Shown in pieces: positions 59,429 through 64,000 of a stretch of DNA of 64,000 bases (positions within the stretch are counted from its first letter, which is position 1; the number at the start of each line of letters is the position of its first letter). Position numbers and translations under genes: made by a program. The stretch lies in the NCBI RefSeq assembly GCF_000425945.1, contig NZ_AUEK01000013.1, forward strand, positions 62,001-126,000. Reading direction: 5' to 3'. The stretch is from Candidatus Solirubrobacter pratensis. Its GTDB lineage: Bacteria; Actinomycetota; Thermoleophilia; Solirubrobacterales; Solirubrobacteraceae. A model generated the notes under the pieces. It was given only the letters and a program-made list of their open reading frames with translations, had not been told where the DNA came from and did no database searches.

Positions 59429-60739
59429 ATGGAGGACCGCCGCAAGCGAAGCCGGTCGGGGCAGGTGCGCGACTCACTCGTGTGGGGCGCGCTGCTCGGC
59501 GCCGCGGCGGGCGCGGTGCTCGGGCATGACGTCCATGGCGTCGGCGCGGCGGCCGGCGCCGCGGCGGGAGCCGTCGTCTACGCGCCTGCCGAGGCGATCA
59601 TGCGCTTGCGACTCGGGCCGGCCGACGCGCCGCCGCTGCCGCAGCGCATCCTCGGGAGCGCGCTCGCCATGTCGCTGGTCGGCGCGCTCCTCGGCTTGCT
59701 GTTCGATTCACCGCCGGTCGTCGGGATCCTGTCCGGCGCGCTGCTCGGTCTGATCGGGCTGCGGCCTTTGAAGGTGGCGCTCGGCGTCGCGGTCGGCGCG
59801 ATGGTCGGCGCCGTCCTGCACGACGCGGGGCCGGCGCTGGTGGCAGCCGCGGTGACGATCGTCTACCGCGCGATCGCCGCAGTCGCGTACCGCAACCGGC
59901 CGTTGGTGCGGGTGATGGCGCAGGAGGTCCCGGCGGCGGAGCTGCGTTACGTGGTGCCATTCGAGGCGCGCTCGAAGTACGTCGGCGCCGACTACGTGGA
60001 GCAGCTCGCCGAGGTGCGCGGTGGGACTTTCCGCCGCAATCCGCCCGACGTCGGGATCCTCGCTTCGCTGGACGCTCTGGATGGGCCGCAGTTCGATGCG
60101 CGGCTCGTACACCCTCTGATCCGCGAGTTCTACGAGCACACGAGCCGGTTCAAGCTGACGATCGTCCCCGAGTGGCGGCCGTGGATGAAGCCCGTCTACG
60201 AGCTGTTCAAGCGCTTCGTCGCGCAGCCGCTCGGGCAGGCGGCGATCCCGTCCAACATCGAGGAGGCGCAGCGCGGGATGGTGAGCACGATCGACACGAT
60301 CGACCTCGACGATGACGACGAGATCGACATCCGCGGCTGGATCCGGACGTTCGCGGACTCAGGCCGACCGATCTATGTCGGCATTTACACCAGCTTCCGG
60401 CACGAGGGCCGCGGCTACGTGAGCGTCGGCTTCCCGATCCCGAGCTCGAACTTCACCGCCACGTTGGAGCCGCACAACGCCGACGGGGACGGCCTGGTGC
60501 TGGGGTCGCGCTCTGCGCTCCCGTTCCCGGGCCACTACCTCAGCTCGATCGACTCCGAGCGTGACGCCCTGACCGTGCTCAAGCTGCTCGCGTTCCACGA
60601 GCGGATCGAGGTTTTCGTCGTCGACGGAGAGCTCAGGACCGACCACAGCTTCTCGCTCGCCGGCCGGCGCTTCCTGACGCTGCACTACTTCATCGAGCGC
60701 CTCGCGCCACCGGCTCCGACGAGCGTCCCGAGGCATTGA
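59429..60739 (+). CDS. Unknown membrane protein with glycine-zipper N-terminus (436 aa)
   Basis: No family is recognised. Residues 17-55 are two Gly/Ala-rich helices (GALLGAAAGAVLG and GAAAGAAAGAVVYAPAEA), like glycine-zipper membrane segments, with further hydrophobic helices to about residue 150. The rest is soluble and contains conserved-looking blocks FYEHTSRFKLTIVPEWRPWMKPVYELFKRFVAQPLGQAAIPSNIEEAQRGM and DIRGWIRTFADSGRPIYVGIYTSFRHEGRGYVSVGFP, then AGRRFLTLHYFIERL. A membrane-bound soluble domain of unknown role is implied. It sits alone between the PadR operon and a gene relic. Confidence 0.7.
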   Translation: MEDRRKRSRSGQVRDSLVWGALLGAAAGAVLGHDVHGVGAAAGAAAGAVVYAPAEAIMRLRLGPADAPPLPQRILGSALAMSLVGALLGLLFDSPPVVGILSGALLGLIGLRPLKVALGVAVGAMVGAVLHDAGPALVAAAVTIVYRAIAAVAYRNRPLVRVMAQEVPAAELRYVVPFEARSKYVGADYVEQLAEVRGGTFRRNPPDVGILASLDALDGPQFDARLVHPLIREFYEHTSRFKLTIVPEWRPWMKPVYELFKRFVAQPLGQAAIPSNIEEAQRGMVSTIDTIDLDDDDEIDIRGWIRTFADSGRPIYVGIYTSFRHEGRGYVSVGFPIPSSNFTATLEPHNADGDGLVLGSRSALPFPGHYLSSIDSERDALTVLKLLAFHERIEVFVVDGELRTDHSFSLAGRRFLTLHYFIERLAPPAPTSVPRH

Positions 60740-60905
60740 AGCGGTTCACGATCGGCGGGTGCGACGAGGAGCCGCTTCCAGGCCGGCGACGTCGGCATCC
60801 GGAGACACCGGGTCGTCCGGCCGCACGGAAGCGCTCGCGCGCCGCGCGGACCGCCGCATCATCGGCCACGCGAAATCCGAAGTGATTCGTGCGCCGAAGG
60901 ACCGA
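60740..60905 (-). pseudogene. Possible relic of a glyoxalase/VOC gene
   Basis: The minus strand encodes NHFGFRVADDAAVRAARERF then RAAGRPGV, which matches the first half of VOC-family proteins (HFGFRVxD... ARxxFxAAG). The match is about 27 residues and the frame soon loses family features. No start or full domain is visible. Confidence 0.35.
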
Positions 60906-60909
60906 TCGG

Positions 60910-61302
60910 CTAATGATCAGGGATCGTGGCGACTGCCTCGATCTCGACGAGAGCGCCGGGTCGTGCCGGTGTGACAGCAAGGACGGTGACGGCGGTGCGG
61001 CGGTCGCCCCATACCGAACGGGTTGCGGCATAGGCCGATCCGGGGTCCACTCCGGCGGCGAGATAGATCGTCAGCTTGGCAACATGCTCGGGGCCAGTCC
61101 CGGCCTCAGCGAGCACGGCGAGCACGTTGCGCATGGCCTGCTCGGTCTGCGCTTCGAGTCCGTCGAGCAGAGCGCCGGTGTTGTCCGTTCCGTTCTGCCC
61201 GCCGACGTATAGCGTCGGCCCGGCGGGAATGATCATGCCTTGCGCGAAGGCGGGGCTGCGATACAGCTGTGGGGGGTCGACCGGCGTGGGGTGAGTGGTC
61301 AC
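60910..61302 (-). CDS. RidA-family protein
   Basis: The 130-residue protein has the RidA pattern: PAFAQGMIIPAGPTLYVGGQNGTDNTG, QTEQAMRNVLAVLAEAGTGPEHVAKLTIYLAAG and the late RPGALVEIEAVATI, close to the active-site Arg-Glu region. AAGGGA is upstream of the GTG start. RidA proteins deaminate reactive enamines and imines; this one is of the subgroup with shortened start. Confidence 0.87.
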   Translation of the reverse strand: MTTHPTPVDPPQLYRSPAFAQGMIIPAGPTLYVGGQNGTDNTGALLDGLEAQTEQAMRNVLAVLAEAGTGPEHVAKLTIYLAAGVDPGSAYAATRSVWGDRRTAVTVLAVTPARPGALVEIEAVATIPDH

Positions 61303-61491
61303 GGTGGTGTCCCTTCCTGAGGATGTCCCGCTCGCCGTGGAACGTCGTGGTGGCGGTCTGGTGATCAGTGAGCGGCCGCGAGGCTAGCGGCCGGCTCGGT
61401 CGTGGTGGTCCTGGCTGCGGCTCGTTCGGCGGCGACGTGGCGCTCGAGATGACGGCTTGCTTCTCCGCTGTTGACGGAAGCGACGGCGGGG

Positions 61492-61655
61492 TACTGCCTA
61501 CACGAGTGGACTGCGTTCGTGCGAGCGGTCGGCGAAGGGAAGACGCCTGCGTCATCGGGCGGGACGCCCGCGCGCCGCTCATGATCGGCCTGGCGGCTTG
61601 GCGCTCGTTGCGCGAGGGGCGCGCCGTGCCCACCGAGGAGATCGTCACGGCATGA
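61492..61655 (+). pseudogene. 3' relic of a Gfo/Idh/MocA oxidoreductase gene
   Basis: One frame gives HEWTAFVRAVGEGKTPAS, another gives DARAPLMIGLAAWRSLREGRAVP and ends in TGA at 61653-61655. Together they fit the C-terminus of Gfo/Idh/MocA proteins (EWxAFVxAVxxGxxPxxSGxDARAPLxIxLAAxxSLxEGRPV). One missing C near 61557-61563 would join them. The first 270 residues of the family are not visible. The stop overlaps the start of the next gene, as in a former operon. The remaining bases of 61303-61491 show nothing recognisable. Confidence 0.5.
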
Positions 61656-62560
61656 GGGTGCTGGTCACCGGTGGCTCGGGCTTCGTCGGCTCCAACATCG
61701 TCGAGGTCCTCGATCACCACGACGCCGAGGTGCTCGCGCCCGGCCGCGCCGAGCTCGACGTCACCGACGCGGTGGCCGTCAACCGCTACGTCGAGGCCAC
61801 GCGCCCGGATGCCATCGTCCACGCCGCGATCTGGAACGACCCGGCCGGCCTCCTCACCGACCGCCGACGAGCGTGGGAAGCGTACGTCGGCGCCACGCGC
61901 GCAGTCGTGGACGCGGCCAACCGCGCGGGCGCGCACGTCGTCCTGGTGTCCACCGACTGGGTCTTCGACGGCACCCAAGGCCCCGCTCCCGAGAACGAGT
62001 CCCCCAACCCGGTCAACACCTACGGCTTCCTGAAGGCGGCGTCGGAGCTCGTCGTCGCCGAGCGCGCGGAGCGCGGAACGATCGCCCGCATCGCCGCCGT
62101 CCAAGGCATCCATCGCGCGCACCCATCGACGCCGCGCGCACAGGACGCAGGCTTCGGCTATCTCGCCGCGTCCGTCGCCGACGCGCTGGCCGCCGGCCGT
62201 CGCTTCAAGGTCTGGGACGGCCCGGGCCTCAACCGCCTCGCCACCCCCGTGCTGGCCACGGACGCGGCCGAGTTCATCTTCCGAGCGCTCGAACAGGCCG
62301 CGACGGGCACGCTGCACTGTGTCGGCGGCGAGCACGTCGATCGCGTGACGCTCGCGCGTCGCAGCGCACAGGCATTCGGCTTTGACCCCGAGCGGATCGA
62401 CGTCGTCGATCCCGACCCTGCGATCGTCGGTACGCAACCCGTGCCCGTCGACACGCGACTCGACGCGACGGCGACAGCGACGCAGCTCGGCCTCGAGCTC
62501 CCAGACCTCGGCACCACGCTGCAGCGTCTGCGTCTCCAGCTGCAGGCGATCCAGTCATAG
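61652..62560 (+). CDS. RmlD/dTDP-4-dehydrorhamnose reductase-like SDR
   Basis: The 302-residue protein has the NAD(P) loop VTGGSGFVGSNIVE, the RmlD-type AELDVTDAVAVNRYVEATRPDAIVHAAIWND, the active-site YGFLKAASE (Y-x3-K), and VLVSTDWVFDGTQGP. Length fits RmlD. It lies alone, with no RmlABC neighbours, so it may reduce another sugar or belong to the lost oxidoreductase operon. ATG at 61652 is fixed by the 4-nt overlap with the relic's stop. Confidence 0.87.
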   Translation: MRVLVTGGSGFVGSNIVEVLDHHDAEVLAPGRAELDVTDAVAVNRYVEATRPDAIVHAAIWNDPAGLLTDRRRAWEAYVGATRAVVDAANRAGAHVVLVSTDWVFDGTQGPAPENESPNPVNTYGFLKAASELVVAERAERGTIARIAAVQGIHRAHPSTPRAQDAGFGYLAASVADALAAGRRFKVWDGPGLNRLATPVLATDAAEFIFRALEQAATGTLHCVGGEHVDRVTLARRSAQAFGFDPERIDVVDPDPAIVGTQPVPVDTRLDATATATQLGLELPDLGTTLQRLRLQLQAIQS

Positions 62561-62680
62561 ACGCCGCGCCGCACTCGTGGCGGCAGCGGGTGCTTGTCGC
62601 GCGGGCGATCCTGCAGGACGCCGATGCGATTTCGAACAGGCGACCTGCCCGTCGGCGCCGCCGCCGCCGTCTTCGGCGTA

Positions 62681-63613
62681 CTAGCCGCCGTCTCGCCGCG
62701 CGTTCTCGAGCATCGCCGTCAAACCGCTCACCGGCCCCAGGTGCGCGAGCTTGTCGGGGTTGACCACCGAGCGGATGGACTGAATCCGGTCCTCGGCGAT
62801 CCCGAGCGACCAGACGCCGATCAGCCCGCCGTCCGCGCCGGTGATCACCGCGCCGGGGTGGCCGTTGACCTTGGCCCGCCGGAACTCGATGCCTCCCGCG
62901 CGACCGCCCAGCGCGATCCAGCCGGCAAGCGTGTGGGCCACTCGGCGCCTGCCGTATAGGGCGCGGGCGAGCGCGGGCACTCGACCGCCGCCGTCGCCGT
63001 GCAGCTCGACGTCCTCTGCGAGCAGGGACTCGAGCCTCTCCAGATCGCCGTCCCCGGCGGCGGCGAAGAAGCGCTCGGCCAGCTCCTCACGGCGCCGGCG
63101 GGAAGGCTCGTAGCGCGGCCTGCGGTCGGCCAAGTGAAGGCGCGCGCGTGTGGCGATCTGGCGCGTGGCCGCCTCGCTCTTGCCGACGATCGCCGCGATC
63201 CGGTCGTATGGGTAGTCGAACACGTCGCGCAGCAGGAACACTGCCCGCTGCTCCGGCGAGAGGCTCTCCAGCAGCACCAGGAAAGCCAGCGACAGCGAGT
63301 CGGCCATCTCCGCGTGGCGAGACGGGTCATCCTCATCCGAGGTGATGAGCGGCTCGGGCAGCCACTCCCCGACGTAGGTCTCGCGGCGCACGCGCGCCGA
63401 GCGCAGGTGGTCGATCGCCAGGCGGGTGACGATCGTGGACAGGTAGGCCTTCGGCGATCCGAGCGGCTCACCGTCTTCGAGCGCTCGGTGAAGGCGCAGG
63501 AGCCCCTCCTGGACGAGATCCTCGGCCTCGCTCACGCTGCCGAGCATGCGGTAGGCGATCCCGAAGGCGCCGGGCCTCAGCTCCTGGTAGAGCTCCTGCG
63601 CCGCCACGGTCAC
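62681..63613 (-). CDS. ECF41-type sigma factor with SnoaL-like C-terminal domain
   Basis: The 310-residue protein has sigma region 2 (LRPGAFGIAYRMLGSVSEAEDLVQEGLLRLHRAL), region 4 (LSPEQRAVFLLRDVFDYPYDRIAAIVGKSEAATRQIATRAR) and a C-terminal NTF2/SnoaL-like domain with the ECF41 hallmarks DGGGR and NPDKL. In ECF41 the C-terminal domain controls activity instead of an anti-sigma factor. The GTG overlaps the stop of the upstream epimerase gene. The pairing with a COE-type neighbour is typical of ECF41. Confidence 0.93.
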   Translation of the reverse strand: MTVAAQELYQELRPGAFGIAYRMLGSVSEAEDLVQEGLLRLHRALEDGEPLGSPKAYLSTIVTRLAIDHLRSARVRRETYVGEWLPEPLITSDEDDPSRHAEMADSLSLAFLVLLESLSPEQRAVFLLRDVFDYPYDRIAAIVGKSEAATRQIATRARLHLADRRPRYEPSRRRREELAERFFAAAGDGDLERLESLLAEDVELHGDGGGRVPALARALYGRRRVAHTLAGWIALGGRAGGIEFRRAKVNGHPGAVITGADGGLIGVWSLGIAEDRIQSIRSVVNPDKLAHLGPVSGLTAMLENARRDGG

Positions 63614-64000
63614 TTCATCCCCGTCGCGAAGCCCTCGCGCCAGCTCGCGTAGCGCGGCGCCCAGCCCAGCTCCCGCTTGGCCTTGGCGTTCGACGCGCCG
63701 CGGGCCTCGGTCATCATCACCGTCGCGAACTCGCCGGCGAACAGGCGGCCCAGCCAGCGGGGAACGCGCCGCGGGGCGGACCCGCCCCACGCCGCCGCGG
63801 CGGCGGGCAGCCACTCCGCGACGGCCGCCGGCTCGTCATCCACGACGTTGTAGACGCCGCGTCCGCGGCCCTCGATTGCGCTTACCGTCGCCTCGGCGGC
63901 GTCCTCGATGTGGATGAAGGACCAGACCCCGCCGGCGTCCCCGACGAGCGGGAGCTTGCGCTTGCGGACGGCCTCCACCATCGTGCCCTCCGGCCCGAAG
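63610..64000 (-). CDS. NAD-dependent epimerase/dehydratase (5' end outside the window)
   Basis: The visible 130 residues are the C-terminal part of an extended SDR: FIHIEDAAEATVSAIEGRGRGVYNVVDDEPAAVAEWLPAAAAAWGG and a C-terminal helix set typical of such epimerases. The start lies beyond 64000. It overlaps the ECF41 sigma gene and is the expected COE-type partner whose promoter the sigma factor recognises. The substrate is unknown. Confidence 0.85.
   Translation of the reverse strand, partial: FGPEGTMVEAVRKRKLPLVGDAGGVWSFIHIEDAAEATVSAIEGRGRGVYNVVDDEPAAVAEWLPAAAAAWGGSAPRRVPRWLGRLFAGEFATVMMTEARGASNAKAKRELGWAPRYASWREGFATGMK

Overview
The window is about 70 percent GC DNA from a chromosome, most likely of an actinobacterium of the Thermoleophilia type (Solirubrobacter or Conexibacter relatives). 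The evidence is the base composition, an F420-type LLM oxidoreductase, many leaderless-type starts with a TANNNT box 6-7 nt before the start codon, abundant ECF sigma factors, and many secreted proteins with Ala-rich signal peptides. The genus is an inference. No rRNA, tRNA, CRISPR array, phage gene or transposase was recognised.

Layout. 1-3075: purine degradation operon (xanthine dehydrogenase end, adenine deaminase fused to OHCU decarboxylase, hydroxyisourate hydrolase) whose genes overlap by 4 nt. 3104-4100: about 1 kb of non-coding repeats, including one copy of a palindromic element found again at 24620-24835. 4105-9331: amidinotransferase-family enzyme, ECF sigma plus zinc anti-sigma, secreted Ig/FN3-like protein and Pro/Ala-rich anchored protein, MDR reductase. 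9321-17337: glycosidase, orphan CoxL-like molybdoenzyme, GNAT, two alpha/beta hydrolases, J-domain protein, M48 peptidase. 17371-28000: secreted S15-type peptidase, ECF sigma with a repetitive tail, Ca-binding protein, HIRAN protein, cupin, FMN reductase plus YceI, an aldo/keto reductase relic, a DUF1080 secreted protein and a frameshifted phosphodiester glycosidase.

28027-44077: NhaA-DsbA fusion, LLM oxidoreductase, ArsR plus AHSA1 pair, DUF302 protein, flavin reductase, a cupredoxin with a frameshifted multicopper oxidase/beta-helix gene facing its TetR regulator, a CHASE-PAS-GAF histidine kinase facing an orphan sugar-binding lipoprotein, and a redox-looking module (Cys-rich HTH regulator facing DoxX plus FAD reductase). 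44128-52814: TetR-MFS pair, ThuA protein, S8 peptidase with autotransporter-like repeats, M1 peptidase, YciI protein. 52849-56991: LacI regulator facing a sugar ABC transporter, with repeated GAACGTTC-like operators. 57118-64000: secreted propeller-like protein, PadR plus membrane protein, an unknown membrane protein, RidA, a Gfo/Idh relic plus RmlD-like reductase, and an ECF41 sigma with its epimerase partner, which runs off the window.

Two themes link distant genes. First, three unrelated secreted enzymes (17371, 25291 and 49780) end in the same roughly 110-135 residue C-terminal domain, a good candidate for a shared surface or secretion module. Second, at least four loci carry single-base indels in G/C runs that break otherwise good reading frames, so either there is real gene decay or the assembly has residual indel errors.
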